64,000 nt of DNA from Nonomuraea sp. MG754425 (GTDB lineage Bacteria > Actinomycetota > Actinomycetes > Streptosporangiales > Streptosporangiaceae), in contig NZ_SSXE01000023.1 in the NCBI RefSeq assembly GCF_021699195.1, positions 1-64,000 on the forward strand. The letters run 5' to 3'. The translations under genes were made by a program, and so were the position numbers. Positions 48,594-59,210 of this stretch are shown piece by piece; position 1 is the stretch's first letter; every line of letters starts with the position of its first letter. The notes under the pieces are model-generated. The model was given only the letters and a program-made list of their open reading frames with translations, did no database searches and had not been told where the DNA came from.

Positions 48594-49541
48594 GTGGCCG
48601 CTGATGAGACACGTGACGGTGTCGACCTCACCAACCTGGACCAGGCGCTGTTCGACGGCGCCGGCGCCACCAAGCGCGACCTGGTCGACTATCTCGACGC
48701 CGTCCGCGACCGCATCCTCCCCGCCCTGCGCGACCGGCCGCTGTCGGTGATCCGCGTGCGCCCGGGGCAGGCGCCGTTCATGCAGAAGAACCTGCCCAAG
48801 TACGCCCCCGACTGGGTGCGGTCGGTGTCGCTGTGGGCGGAGGCGTCGCGCAGGCAGGTGACGTACGCGTTGTGCGACGACAGGAAGACGCTGCTGTGGT
48901 TCGCGAACCAGCGGGCGGTGGAGTACCACCCGGGGCTGTTCGCCGGCGGGCATCCCACCCACATGGTCCTCGACCTCGACCCGCCCGAGCACGACGACTC
49001 CTTCTCGCTGGCCGTGCGCGGCGCGCTGCTCGTCCGGCAGGCGCTTGAGGACGCCGGGCTGGCCGGGGCGGTGAAGACGAGCGGGGCCAAGGGCGTGCAC
49101 GTGTTCGTGCCCGTCGCCGAGGACACGGCCATGGACGACCTGGCGGCGGCCACCCGCGCGCTGGCCGCCCGCGCCGAGCGGCTGGACCCGGCGCTGGCGA
49201 CCACGGCGTTCATCCGCGAGGACCGCGCGGGCAAGGTGTTCCTCGACTCGACCCGCGCGGGCGGCGCCACGGTGGTGGCCGCCTACAGCCCCCGCATCCG
49301 GCCGGGCGTGCCGGTCTCCTTCCCCTTGTCGTGGTCGGACGTCGATCGGGTCTCGCCACTCGACTTCACCCTGCGTACCGCGCCGGGGCTGCTGAAGGAC
49401 GCCGACCCGTGGGCCGGGCAGATGCCCGCGCCGCAGCGGCTGCCCGCCGACCTCGTCGCGGAGGGGCACACGATCCCGGTCGCCCGCGTGCAGGCCATGC
49501 ACGAGGGCAAGCGGCGCGCCCGCGCCCGCCGCGCGGAGTGA
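48594..49541 (+). CDS. LigD-type polymerase/primase (stand-alone PolDom)
   Basis: 315 residues of the archaeo-eukaryotic primase fold as found in LigD: LTNLDQALFDGAGATKRDLVDYL near the N terminus, PFMQKNLPKYAPDW, metal-binding LDLDPP (about 128-133), SGAKGVHVFVP, and STRAGGATVVAAYSPR. In bacterial non-homologous end joining it adds ribo- or deoxynucleotides at breaks, with Ku and a ligase. No ku or ligase gene is present here. The GTG at 48594 is a best guess; the frame is open to 48555. Confidence 0.88.
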   Translation: MAADETRDGVDLTNLDQALFDGAGATKRDLVDYLDAVRDRILPALRDRPLSVIRVRPGQAPFMQKNLPKYAPDWVRSVSLWAEASRRQVTYALCDDRKTLLWFANQRAVEYHPGLFAGGHPTHMVLDLDPPEHDDSFSLAVRGALLVRQALEDAGLAGAVKTSGAKGVHVFVPVAEDTAMDDLAAATRALAARAERLDPALATTAFIREDRAGKVFLDSTRAGGATVVAAYSPRIRPGVPVSFPLSWSDVDRVSPLDFTLRTAPGLLKDADPWAGQMPAPQRLPADLVAEGHTIPVARVQAMHEGKRRARARRAE

Positions 49542-49666
49542 CGGTCGGAATCTCGGAGATTTGCCACACATGTGGGTCTTCACGATGATTCCTGGCCGGG
49601 TTACGTTCGGGCAGCGGCGGCTCGGGGGGAGAGGCCGCGTTTCCTGATGACTCATGGGGGACACGT

Positions 49667-51166
49667 ATGCGAAGAATCGCCATCGCGCTGCTCGCGGCGC
49701 TCGCCCTGCTCCTGACCACGGCCGCGCCGGCGCACGCCGGCGGCCTCGACGACGTCTTCGCCAGACTGCTCGTCAAGAAGGTCAAAGGGACCAACGTCAA
49801 GAAGCACCTGGAGGCTCTCCAGGCCATCGCCGACGCGAACGGCGGCACCCGCGCCACCGGCACGCCCGGCTACGACGCCTCCGTCGACTACGTGGCCGGC
49901 AAGTTGCGCAAGGCCGGCTACCAGGTCACGCGGCAGCCGATCAAGTACGTCAAGAGCTGGCGCGAGAGCAGCCCGCCGGTCCTCGACCGCACCGCGCCCG
50001 CCGCGCGGTCGTACGTGCCGGGCGACGACTTCTTCACCTTCCAGCCCTCCCCGTCGGGCGACGTGACCGCGCCGGTCCAGGCCGTGGACCTGACGCTGCC
50101 GCCGTCCCCGGCGCCCGGCTCGACCAGCGGCTGCGAGACGGCCGACTTCGCCGGCTTCGTGTCCGGCCGGATCGCGCTCGTCCAGCGCGGCACCTGCCCG
50201 TTCGTGCAGAAGGTGGACAACGCCGCCGCCGCCGGAGCGTCCGGCATCATCATCTTCAACGAGGGCCAGCCGGGACGCACGGACGCCTACCCGCTGGACC
50301 TCGGCGAGTGGCGGGCCGGGATCCCCATGGTGTTCGCCGACTTCGCCGTGGGCGACGAACTGGCCCGTACGTCCGGAGCCACCGTCCGCCTCAAGGTGGA
50401 CGCCGACCTCGTGCTCGGCACCAACGACAACGTGCTCGCAGAGAGCCGCACCGGCGACCCGCGCAACGTCGTCATGGTCGGCGGCCACCTCGACAGCGTG
50501 CCCGAGGGGCCCGGCATCAACGACAACGGCTCCGGCAGCGCGGCCATCCTGGAGATCGCGGAGGAGATGGCCGGCCTCCCGGTCAAGAACAAGGTGCGTT
50601 TCGCCTTCTGGGCGGGCGAGGAACTCGGCCTGCTCGGCGCCGACCAGTACGTGGACTCCCTGACGGAAGCGCAGCGCGACCGGATCAGGGTGTACCTGAA
50701 CTTCGACATGATCGCCTCGCCGAACTACGCGTACAAGCTGTACGACGGCGACGACTCCGACGGCGTCGGCTCGCCGGCCGGCCCGCCCGGGTCGGCGCGG
50801 ATCGAGCGGCAGCTCGCGGACTTCCTCGGCTCCCGCTCACTGCCGACCGTCGGCACCGACTTCGACGGCCGCTCCGACTACGGGCCGTTCATCGCCGTCG
50901 GCATCCCGTCAGGCGGCATCTTCACCGGCGCCGAGGGCCTCAAGACGCCCGAGGAGGCGGCGCTGTTCGGCGGCACGGCGGGGGTGGCGTACGACGCCTG
51001 CTACCACCAGGCGTGCGACACGATCGCCAACATCGACGACACGGCGCTCGACGTGAACTCCGACGCCATCGCGGACTCGGTCGCCCGGTTCGCCTACAAC
51101 CTGAAGGCCATCCCGCCGAGGACCGTGCCCCAGGCGGCGGCCCTGACGGCTGATTCGTCGGGCTGA
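49667..51166 (+). CDS. Secreted M28-family zinc aminopeptidase with PA domain
   Basis: 499 residues. A signal peptide (to about residue 24, AHA-G) is followed by an N-terminal peptidase half, a PA domain (about 140-245; IALVQRGTCPFVQKV) and the catalytic zinc domain: [24 protein letters not shown] (His and Asp), FAFWAGEELGLLG (Glu pair), LNFDMIASPN and CYHQACDT. The pattern is that of secreted Streptomyces-type leucyl aminopeptidases. It converges with a second M28 peptidase gene across a shared terminator. Confidence 0.93.
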   Translation: MRRIAIALLAALALLLTTAAPAHAGGLDDVFARLLVKKVKGTNVKKHLEALQAIADANGGTRATGTPGYDASVDYVAGKLRKAGYQVTRQPIKYVKSWRESSPPVLDRTAPAARSYVPGDDFFTFQPSPSGDVTAPVQAVDLTLPPSPAPGSTSGCETADFAGFVSGRIALVQRGTCPFVQKVDNAAAAGASGIIIFNEGQPGRTDAYPLDLGEWRAGIPMVFADFAVGDELARTSGATVRLKVDADLVLGTNDNVLAESRTGDPRNVVMVGGHLDSVPEGPGINDNGSGSAAILEIAEEMAGLPVKNKVRFAFWAGEELGLLGADQYVDSLTEAQRDRIRVYLNFDMIASPNYAYKLYDGDDSDGVGSPAGPPGSARIERQLADFLGSRSLPTVGTDFDGRSDYGPFIAVGIPSGGIFTGAEGLKTPEEAALFGGTAGVAYDACYHQACDTIANIDDTALDVNSDAIADSVARFAYNLKAIPPRTVPQAAALTADSSG

Positions 51167-51184
51167 CCCGGACCCGTCCGGCCG

Positions 51185-51215
51185 AGGCGGTGTCTCCAGC
51201 CCGGAGACACCGCCT
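51185..51215. terminator. Strong bidirectional terminator between the two M28 peptidase genes
   Basis: AGGCGGTGTCTCC (51185-51197) pairs perfectly with GGAGACACCGCCT (51203-51215): 13 bp stem, 5 nt loop. It lies 19 bp after one stop and 6 bp before the other. Confidence 0.88.
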
Positions 51216-51221
51216 CCCCGT

Positions 51222-52829
<1,608 letters not shown>

Positions 52830-52944
52830 CTAGGTGCTCGCTGCCGGAAGCTCCGGCCGGTGCTGGGTTCATCGACTTCGGCGGCAAGTGATCGTCAAGT
52901 GCGCTCGGCTACCTTGACCACCGACCGAGATGGAGGGGGCGACC

Positions 52945-53343
52945 ATGGGTGGACTTCCGGGGTCCGGCAGAACGGCCGTACTCGTCACGATCGGCGGGCT
53001 CGTGGGCGGGGCGCTCGCCTGGAGCGGGAGCGCGATGGCCGACCGGCCCGCCGGCACCGCGGCCGCGCAGCAGGTCACCGTCGTGACGGAGAACAGAGAG
53101 GTTCCTCCCGGCTACCTCGGCACGAACGTGGTCTGCCCGAAGGGGCGGCGGGCCATCAGCGGCGGTTACGCCTACCACGGTGTCCACAGCACCAGAAACC
53201 CCGTGATCGTCGAGGTGAACGCACCCGGCCGCACCAGCGACCGGCCGGACGCCGTGGCCGACGCCTGGGACCTCTTCTTCCTCAACAGCAAGGACAAGAC
53301 GATCACCGTCGAGGTCCACGTCGTCTGCACACCGATCGACTAG
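52945..53343 (+). CDS. Small secreted or membrane-anchored protein, family not recognised
   Basis: 132 residues. A hydrophobic N-terminal segment (TAVLVTIGGLVGGALAWSG, about 10-28) acts as signal or anchor. The exported part has two Cys (VVCPKG and VVCTPI) and a conserved-looking core AISGGYAYHGVHSTRNPVIVEVNAPGR. Similar short proteins occur in actinomycetes without assigned function. GGAGGGGGCG precedes the ATG at 52945; an ATG at 52930 lies before that site. Confidence 0.65.
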   Translation: MGGLPGSGRTAVLVTIGGLVGGALAWSGSAMADRPAGTAAAQQVTVVTENREVPPGYLGTNVVCPKGRRAISGGYAYHGVHSTRNPVIVEVNAPGRTSDRPDAVADAWDLFFLNSKDKTITVEVHVVCTPID

Positions 53344-53349
53344 GCCCGG

Positions 53350-53961
53350 CTAGGTGCTCTGTGCGGCCTGCTCGGGGCGCAGCGCCGCCAGCATCGCCTC
53401 GGGCGCGTCGGCGAAGAACCGGATCGAGCGCACCTCCGCCCGGCCGCCGAGCGGGCGCACCACGGTGACCGGCTCGGCCAGCTCGACCGTCAGGTTGGTC
53501 CGCGAGGAGACCGCCACGCTCAGCCGGCCGTCCTTGACGGAGACCATGCCGTCCTCGTTGAACGTCCGGCTCGTCCGTACGGCGGTGACGAGGTCACGGG
53601 GGATGTGCAGGTCGAAGTAGGCGCCGTACCGGATGCGCAGCGCGTCACGGGTGACGACGTGCGGCCGGGTGGCGCAGGACGCGGCCAGCATCGCCCCGAA
53701 CAGCAGGCCGTACAGGTCGGCGATCAGCACCCCGTACCGCAGCCACGCGGGCACGTCGAGCGCGACCAGCAGCAGATCCACCACCACGGTCTCGACCGCC
53801 ATCGCGAACAGCATCAGCGTCAGCATGAACGCCTGCTCCTTGGCGTAGCTCACGACGACCGCGCCCCGGGGCACCCCGTGCTTGCGGCGCACGACCCACA
53901 GCCCGATGGCGGCCAGTCCCTTGACCTCGAACCCCACGATCCGCAGCACGGCTCCGACCAT
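53350..53961 (-). CDS. Two-to-three-helix membrane protein with C-terminal cytoplasmic domain
   Basis: 203 residues. An N-terminal hydrophobic region (about 1-22), then helices at about 43-66 and 74-94, and a C-terminal beta-rich domain (about 100-195) containing RDALRIRYGAYFDLHIPRDLVTAVRTSRTF, which resembles PH-like or bPH domains of bacterial membrane proteins. Its function is unknown. AGGAGGAG precedes the ATG at 53961. It converges on the small secreted-protein gene with 6 bp between stops. Confidence 0.65.
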   Translation of the reverse strand: MVGAVLRIVGFEVKGLAAIGLWVVRRKHGVPRGAVVVSYAKEQAFMLTLMLFAMAVETVVVDLLLVALDVPAWLRYGVLIADLYGLLFGAMLAASCATRPHVVTRDALRIRYGAYFDLHIPRDLVTAVRTSRTFNEDGMVSVKDGRLSVAVSSRTNLTVELAEPVTVVRPLGGRAEVRSIRFFADAPEAMLAALRPEQAAQST

Positions 53962-54052
53962 CACGTACTCCTCCTTCGGCAGCTCGCCTCCATGAGAAAC
54001 GTTGCCGCCGCGTCAAGGTCAAGTCGTACGGACGCGCTGGGGATCGATCCGC

Positions 54053-54775
54053 TCAGCCGCCGCCCCTCGTCGCGCGGGCGCCGAGGACCGGGATGGCCGC
54101 GATCTTGTCAGCGGGCATGCTGGACCAGATCAGCCCCCGGGGTCGCGGAGCGCGGGGGCAGGTGATGACCTCGTTCTCCGTGACGATCACGTCCACCCGG
54201 AAGTCGTGCTCTCCTTCGGGCAGCGGTTCGTCCAGCACCTGAAGAGAGTGGACCGTCGTGACGATCACGGTGTCGTCATCGACGAGGCCGTCCTCGATGA
54301 GGAGGGCCACTTCGATGTCAGAGTATCCAGCCCCCTTGCCGAGGCGCACACCGTCCCGATTCGCCGCGACCGTTCCGCACACGACCAAGTCGATCGGGCG
54401 CATCCGCTCCGTGCCCACGCGCGGGCTCGCCTTCTCGGCGGCCTCGCAGGTGGCGGCCTGGTCAGGTGGCAGCTTGGAGCGGGCGGGGTCGATGAAGTAG
54501 AACGGCTCGACGGTCGCCATCCTCGGAACGGCCATGTAGAGGATCTTGCCTTCGGCGAGGGCGCGCGTCCGCACCGGGAGCTGGGCGTCGTCGGGGTTCG
54601 CCTTCACGGCGCGCGCTCGTCGCCAGGCGTCGGTGGCGGCGAGCAGCTCAGCGGCCTGGTCGGAGCCGACGAACCGGGGGATGTAGCCGCGTGCGTCCGG
54701 CGTGGAGATCCGAGCGTCGATCAGCGCCGACCAGACACGTTCGCGAACCGCGCTCTTGCCGTCGTCAAGGCTCAT
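54053..54775 (-). CDS. 5-formyltetrahydrofolate cyclo-ligase family protein
   Basis: 240 residues. N-terminal VRERVWSALID and VKANPDDAQLPVRTRALAEGKILYMAVPR carry the substrate and nucleotide-binding Arg/Lys. The conserved GVRLGKGAGYSDIEVALL motif (about 158-175) is the glycine-rich ATP site of the family. It converts 5-formyl-THF to 5,10-methenyl-THF with ATP. The C terminus (PPRPRGLIW-like) is typical of actinobacterial members. No folate gene is adjacent. The 3' end runs close to the preceding gene's promoter. Confidence 0.88.
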   Translation of the reverse strand: MSLDDGKSAVRERVWSALIDARISTPDARGYIPRFVGSDQAAELLAATDAWRRARAVKANPDDAQLPVRTRALAEGKILYMAVPRMATVEPFYFIDPARSKLPPDQAATCEAAEKASPRVGTERMRPIDLVVCGTVAANRDGVRLGKGAGYSDIEVALLIEDGLVDDDTVIVTTVHSLQVLDEPLPEGEHDFRVDVIVTENEVITCPRAPRPRGLIWSSMPADKIAAIPVLGARATRGGG

Positions 54776-54895
54776 ATCGCCAGTTCATCACCTCGCCATC
54801 AGAGCGAACAGGCGATCGCTGATCTCCTCGGCTCTGCTCACAGGGCTGGCGCGGTAGGCGCTGGGGCACAATGGCGTTCTCGGTGGGGCGGGGTG

Positions 54896-55522
54896 GTGAG
54901 GGTGGCGCTTGGGGTTGAGTTCGCGAGTGTGGTCGGGCGGGTGGTGGAGGCCGATCGTGTGCTTTCCGGTGGGCTGGATGTCTTCGCGCCGGCCCAGCAG
55001 GGCTACAGCGAGGACGAGCACCTCTTCCGGGTCGGGTTCATGAGCGTCGGTGAGGCGGGTGAGCTGCGCGGGCGGTTGCTGTCGATGGGGATGCCTGAAG
55101 AGGCGGTCACCGTGGAGCGGATGGATCAGCCCGTGCCCGCCTGGTTGCGGCGCGGTGAGGTCGACGGTCATCGAGCGGTCTGGCTCGCCGGGCGGGAGCC
55201 GGGCGGGCTCGTGCCGCCGCTGCAAGGGGTCATGGTGCGCGGGTCGTCGCGGTTGTGGGAGGTCGTCGAGTCGATGCGGGCTCGCGGCGAGGTCGCAGTG
55301 CGGCGGGGGCCGGCGGACCCGATCGTGGACGAGGCCGGCGGCGAGCGGTTCGAGGTCGTACGCGGGGATGCCCTCGTCGATCTCCACGTCATCCGGGCGT
55401 CGGACGGCTCCGGCGGCGTCGGGCTGTGGGCGGCGCGTCGTCAGGAGCGTAATCGCGGCTGCCGTTCCGACATCGAGTTGTTGCGGCGGTTGAAGGTGGT
55501 GCTGGAGGCTGCCGGGTCCTGA
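54896..55522 (+). CDS. Hypothetical protein
   Basis: 208 residues from the GTG at 54896, which has GGGGCGGGG upstream. The composition is acidic and basic with no membrane segment: VALGVEFASVVGRVVEADRVL at the start, and SMGMPEEAVTVERMDQPVPAWLRRG and WEVVESMRARGEVAVRRGPAD in the middle. No motif is recognised. The long frame upstream to 54002 overlaps the cyclo-ligase gene in antisense and is not real. Confidence 0.6.
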   Translation: MRVALGVEFASVVGRVVEADRVLSGGLDVFAPAQQGYSEDEHLFRVGFMSVGEAGELRGRLLSMGMPEEAVTVERMDQPVPAWLRRGEVDGHRAVWLAGREPGGLVPPLQGVMVRGSSRLWEVVESMRARGEVAVRRGPADPIVDEAGGERFEVVRGDALVDLHVIRASDGSGGVGLWAARRQERNRGCRSDIELLRRLKVVLEAAGS

Positions 55523-55640
55523 AACCGCGGGTCCGTTCAGCGGGTTCGCAGCGGTGTCAGCGCGGCGGCGTGGGTCACGCCGTAGGACGCGGGCAGCCGG
55601 CCCGCCAAGGCCGGTCGTTCTGGCCGGTCAGGGGCTGGGT

Positions 55641-55661
55641 GCCCCCGGCGTTGCCGGGGGC
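55641..55661 (+). terminator. GC hairpin after the hypothetical gene
   Basis: GCCCCCGGC and GCCGGGGGC form a 9 bp stem with loop GTT, 118 bp after the stop codon and 71 bp before the beta-helix gene. It could end transcription from both sides. Nothing else is seen in the 210 bp gap. Confidence 0.6.
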
Positions 55662-55732
55662 CGGGCGCGGGGCGGTGTTCGGGGCCGGGTTCGTGGCGCG
55701 GCCCCGCTTCGTCCCTCGCGCTTGTTCGAGGT

Positions 55733-56608
55733 TTAGTTGACGCACCCCGCGACAGGCGTGGGTGCGCAGTTCGTCGGGGTGTTGCCCCGCACGACCGAGG
55801 CCGTCAGCGTCACGGTGCCGGCGCCGCCCTCGTTGTCGATACCGCCCGGAGCATTGTTCGCCCTGTTGTTGTTGACCACGCTACGGGTGACCGTCGCGGT
55901 GCCGGGGCCGATATTCGCGATACCTCCGCCGACGTTTCCGGCCGTGTTGTCGTTGACCGTGCTCTGGTTCACCACGAGTATTCCGTCGCTCGCTATTCCG
56001 CCGCCCTTCGCCCCGGCCTGGTTGTTGTTGATGACGCTGTTGGAGAAGGTCATCCGGCCGTCATTGGCCGCGCCGCCGCCGTTCAGGGTCGCGGAGTTGC
56101 GCTGAATGACGCTGTTCGTCACGTTGACGATGGTTCCGTTGATGCCGCCGAGGCCGCCGGAGAAGGTGCCGGTGTTGTTCGTGATGATCAGGCTGTCGAG
56201 GTTCGTGGTGCCGCTGTTGACCGCGACGGCTCCGCCGAATGCTCCTGGGGAGGTGGACGCGTCGCCTCCCATGAGCCGGACCCGGTCGAGGTTGAAGTTG
56301 CTGTTGACGGTGAACAGGCGGAAGGGGCTCGATCCCGAGGCCCGCTGGATCGTGCTGTTGCGCCCGTGGATGGTGAGGGGCGTGTTGATCGGCGGGAGCG
56401 GGCCGGTCGAGTTGTTCAGGACGTACGTGCAGCCCGGCGTGAGATTGAGCGTGGCGCCCGGCGCGGCGGTGTTGATCGCGGCCACCAGTGCGGCCCCGGA
56501 GCAGGGCACGATCGTGACGATCGCGTGGGCCGCCGGAATTCCGGCCACGAATGCGGCGGCGGAGAGAACGCCGCCGCCGATGGCCTGATAGATCCTGGTT
56601 TTATCCAT
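55733..56608 (-). CDS. Secreted right-handed beta-helix repeat protein
   Basis: 291 residues. A signal peptide (cleavage after AHA, about residue 28) precedes CSGAALVAAINTAAPGATLNL, the usual cap of bacterial beta-helix proteins. Then Asn-rich coils follow with recurring I-x-N-N and GGG-x-x-N (about 125-280: TNNTGTFSGGLGGI, NNNQAGAKGGGIASDG, NDNTAGNVGGGIANIG). Asn ladders and Gly-rich turns fit a parallel beta helix of the chlamydial-polymorphic-protein/adhesin-like type. It is probably an extracellular surface or binding protein. GGGGGAAC lies before the ATG. Confidence 0.85.
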   Translation of the reverse strand: MDKTRIYQAIGGGVLSAAAFVAGIPAAHAIVTIVPCSGAALVAAINTAAPGATLNLTPGCTYVLNNSTGPLPPINTPLTIHGRNSTIQRASGSSPFRLFTVNSNFNLDRVRLMGGDASTSPGAFGGAVAVNSGTTNLDSLIITNNTGTFSGGLGGINGTIVNVTNSVIQRNSATLNGGGAANDGRMTFSNSVINNNQAGAKGGGIASDGILVVNQSTVNDNTAGNVGGGIANIGPGTATVTRSVVNNNRANNAPGGIDNEGGAGTVTLTASVVRGNTPTNCAPTPVAGCVN

Positions 56609-56857
56609 TGAACTGTTCCCCCTGATCGGACTATAGGCGAAATGCGTGGCGTTTCGCCCGATCGATCATGCCCGGGGCAGAGAAGCCCTACACGTATGAC
56701 TTAACCGGCATAAACTTAAAATCTGGTCATTCGTGGCATGTCATCCCATCGGGTTCCGTGAAGAGCGTGATGGGGATTTAGTGGGGGTTTGATCCGTTGA
56801 ATTCCGGCTAATTCGAGTTCGGGTGTTTCGGCAGGGTGCCGGTTCTTCCGGGAGCGG
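56609..56857. other. Intergenic region, comparatively AT-rich, promoter of the beta-helix gene
   Basis: About 250 bp between the beta-helix gene start and the MarR gene end. It includes AT-rich segments (AAACTTAAAATC near 56713, then TGAATTCC) but no reading frame or clear hairpin that I can support. Confidence 0.4.
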
Positions 56858-57292
56858 TCAGGCTCCGACCTCGTCGGCCAGTCGCCGCAGGTAGGCGGCG
56901 AACCGGAGCCGGTCGGCCTCGTCCCAGGAGGCGGTCAGCTCGTCGAAGGCGTGCCGCTGCCACTCGCGCGACCCCGCCAGCAGAGCGTGCCCACGCTCCG
57001 TGAGCCGCAGCGCGGCGCGGCGGCGGTCGTGCGGGGAGGTGGCGCGCTCCAGGTGACCGGCGTCCACGGCCTCCTTCACCATGCGGCTCGCGCCGGAGTG
57101 GTCGAGGCCGAGTTGGTGGGCGACGGTGCCCACGGTCGCCTCGCCGGGCGCGGTGCGTACGGCCTCCACCACCATGACGTGCTGGACGTGCCGCGCCTCA
57201 CCCGTGGGCGCCGCCGCCTGCCCGGCCCAGCGCCGCGACCAGAACCGCACCAGCCGGAAGAGCGCGGGCCCGCCGCCGTCCATGTCACTCAT
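56858..57292 (-). CDS. MarR-family transcriptional regulator
   Basis: 144 residues. The winged helix-turn-helix contains ATVGTVAHQLGLDHSGASRMVKEAVDAGHLERATSPHDRRRAALRLTERGHALL, with the DxRR wing (about 45-105). The start at 57292 is chosen because GTGAGG lies just upstream; the frame to 57352 would start inside the operator. It diverges from a VOC-family gene, and a perfect inverted repeat lies between them. It probably represses both. Confidence 0.9.
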   Translation of the reverse strand: MSDMDGGGPALFRLVRFWSRRWAGQAAAPTGEARHVQHVMVVEAVRTAPGEATVGTVAHQLGLDHSGASRMVKEAVDAGHLERATSPHDRRRAALRLTERGHALLAGSREWQRHAFDELTASWDEADRLRFAAYLRRLADEVGA

Positions 57293-57313
57293 GGGCCTCA
57301 CCTTACGCCGGAT

Positions 57314-57355
57314 TGCATGCGATACGCACATATGATTGTGTGCGTATCGCATGCA
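57314..57355. promoter_or_regulatory. Perfect 17 bp inverted repeat, MarR operator
   Basis: TGCATGCGATACGCACA (57314-57330) and TGTGCGTATCGCATGCA (57339-57355) flank TATGATTG. It fills the promoter between the MarR regulator and the VOC gene. Confidence 0.85.
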
Positions 57356-57381
57356 TTCAAGCTCTTGAAAAGGATCCCGGC

Positions 57382-57759
57382 ATGACCATCGTCATGAACC
57401 ACCTGATCGTCCCCGCCACCGACAAGCACGCCTCGGCCGCGTTCCTCGCCGGCCTGCTCGGCCTGCGGACGGAGCCGCAGGCGGGGCCGTTCATCCCGGT
57501 CAGGGTCAACGACGACCTCGCGCTCGACTTCGACGACCGCAGCGACCCCCAGCCCGGCCACTACGCCTTCCTCGTGGACGACGCCACCTTCGACGCGGTG
57601 CTCGACCGCCTCCGGACGGGCGGCGACGGCATCGACTACGGCTCCGGCCCCATGAACGGCTGGGACCGGCGGATCAACCACCTCGCCGGCGGCCGGGGCG
57701 TCTACGTGCGCGACCCCGACGGGCACAGCTACGAACTGTTCACGGTCGTTCCCGGCTGA
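57382..57759 (+). CDS. VOC-family (glyoxalase/bleomycin-resistance-type) protein
   Basis: 125 residues of the paired beta-alpha-beta-beta-beta fold. The first half is NHLIVPATDKHASAAFLAGLLGLR with a metal-ligand-type His at residue 7, and the C-terminal end GRGVYVRDPDGHSYELFTV carries the usual second His and Glu ligands. It could be a lyase, dioxygenase or drug-binding protein. AAAAGGATCC precedes the ATG; the frame to 57313 starts inside the operator. It is controlled by the divergent MarR protein by position. Confidence 0.88.
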   Translation: MTIVMNHLIVPATDKHASAAFLAGLLGLRTEPQAGPFIPVRVNDDLALDFDDRSDPQPGHYAFLVDDATFDAVLDRLRTGGDGIDYGSGPMNGWDRRINHLAGGRGVYVRDPDGHSYELFTVVPG

Positions 57760-57941
57760 ATCCCCGCCGCTCTCCCACTGCCCGGAAGAGATTTCCGGAA
57801 TTCGCTTGAACCCTTTCCCGGCCGACCGCGTACAACCAATCGGAAAAGGGCATCCGCGACCCCAAGAAAGCCGCCTGAACTGCTCGGAAGGCGACTTTCG
57901 CGGGTGCCTGCCGCGCTTATTCGGCCTGCACGGGGATGGCG
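57760..57941. other. Intergenic region before the type VII-like locus
   Basis: 182 bp with no gene. TTCGCTTGAACCC and TACAACC at about 57803-57837 could hold promoter elements for the pseudokinase gene, but no consensus is convincing. Confidence 0.35.
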
Positions 57942-59210
57942 ATGGAATTTCAGGGATGGAGCGACGGCCTGGCCCTGAGGCCGCGCGATTACCTGGGAGA
58001 GGGCGAATCGCTCGCCGCTGCCGTCGCGGCGGCGGGCCCGCTCAGGGGCGACGCGCTCCACCTGTTCACGCTCGGCGCCGCCACCACCATGGCCAGGCTG
58101 CACCTGGGCGGGATCGCGGGGCTGCGGCTCGGCCCGGACAACGTCATGATCGGGCCGCCCGGCCAGGTGTCCTTCGCGCCGGGGCCGCGCGACAGCCTGT
58201 TCCCGGCCAGCGACGTCAGGGACTGGGCGGACGTGATCGTCTTCGCGGCGACCGGGCACCGGCCGGGCGACGGAGCCGACCTCGACCGGCTGCTGCCCGC
58301 GCTGCGCGCCGTGATCGACGAGTGCCGCCGGCCCGACGCGGCGGCCCGTCCCTCGGCCGTCGATCTGGTGCGCGTCCTGCTCGGCCACGACAGCGCCGCC
58401 CGTGCCGCCACCGCGTCCGAACTGCTGCTGGAGGCCGAGCGGCGGACCCGGCCCCAGGAGCCCGCGCCCTACGAGGAGAGCCTCGTGGCCACGCCGTTCT
58501 GGCGCAAGCCCGCCTACCTGGCGGGCATCGGCATCGGCGTCGCGATCGTCACGGTGGCGGCGGGCGCCGTGATTCTGATCTCCGGCCAGGCGAGCCCGCC
58601 GCAGACCGGCGTGGGAGACGTGCTCAGCGCGATCGGCCGGCGCACGGCGACCTTCCGCCAGGTGACGGAGGAACCGAGGCCGAAGCGGCGGGCCGTCGCC
58701 GAGGGGCGGCTGAGCTTCGACGGGAACGCGCCCGCGACGTCGTACGACATGGAGCTGACCTGCGGGAACGACGCGAGCCCCACAGTCGTGTCCCTCGTCG
58801 GGAGCAGGGGTGTGGCCGGGGGCGTGCCGTTCGACGCCGACCGGCCGCCGGTGGAGCCGTGCGCGGGGTGGCAGGCGCACCACGTCCGCGACCTCAGCTC
58901 GCCGCGCACGATCAAGGGCCTGCTGGACGCGGCGGGGCCGGACGTGCGCGTCACCGGCGCGGACGGCCGCACGTTCGCCGGCTCGGCCCTGGCCCACCGG
59001 GTCAGGGGCGAGGAGGGCCAGGCCACGTACGCGGGCCTGCCGGCCGAGGGGCCGGTGCGCTTCACCCTGCGGGTGGACGCCCAGGGCCTGCCGGAACGCC
59101 TGGAACTGCGCATGGACAGCCGCACCGGCGGCCCCCAGATCATCGAGACCGTCTATCGGGACTGGCGCGCGTTCGAGGCCATCGCGGGGGAGACGACGTC
59201 CAATGGCTGA
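57942..59210 (+). CDS. Membrane-anchored pseudokinase with extracytoplasmic domain, type VII locus
   Basis: 422 residues. The N-terminal about 160 residues resemble the C-lobe of a Ser/Thr kinase: GLRLGPDNVMIGPPGQVSFAPG (in place of catalytic and DFG loops), then DWADVIVFAATGHRP and CRRPDAAARPSAVDLVRVLLGH. The catalytic HRD and DFG residues are missing and the N-lobe is absent. A membrane helix (about 193-217) precedes an external domain of about 200 residues (LSFDGNAPATSYDMELT), which resembles lipoprotein LpqN/LprG-like folds in pattern only. The stop overlaps the following ESX-like gene. It heads an operon of small type VII-associated proteins and probably has a scaffold role. Confidence 0.75.
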   Translation: MEFQGWSDGLALRPRDYLGEGESLAAAVAAAGPLRGDALHLFTLGAATTMARLHLGGIAGLRLGPDNVMIGPPGQVSFAPGPRDSLFPASDVRDWADVIVFAATGHRPGDGADLDRLLPALRAVIDECRRPDAAARPSAVDLVRVLLGHDSAARAATASELLLEAERRTRPQEPAPYEESLVATPFWRKPAYLAGIGIGVAIVTVAAGAVILISGQASPPQTGVGDVLSAIGRRTATFRQVTEEPRPKRRAVAEGRLSFDGNAPATSYDMELTCGNDASPTVVSLVGSRGVAGGVPFDADRPPVEPCAGWQAHHVRDLSSPRTIKGLLDAAGPDVRVTGADGRTFAGSALAHRVRGEEGQATYAGLPAEGPVRFTLRVDAQGLPERLELRMDSRTGGPQIIETVYRDWRAFEAIAGETTSNG

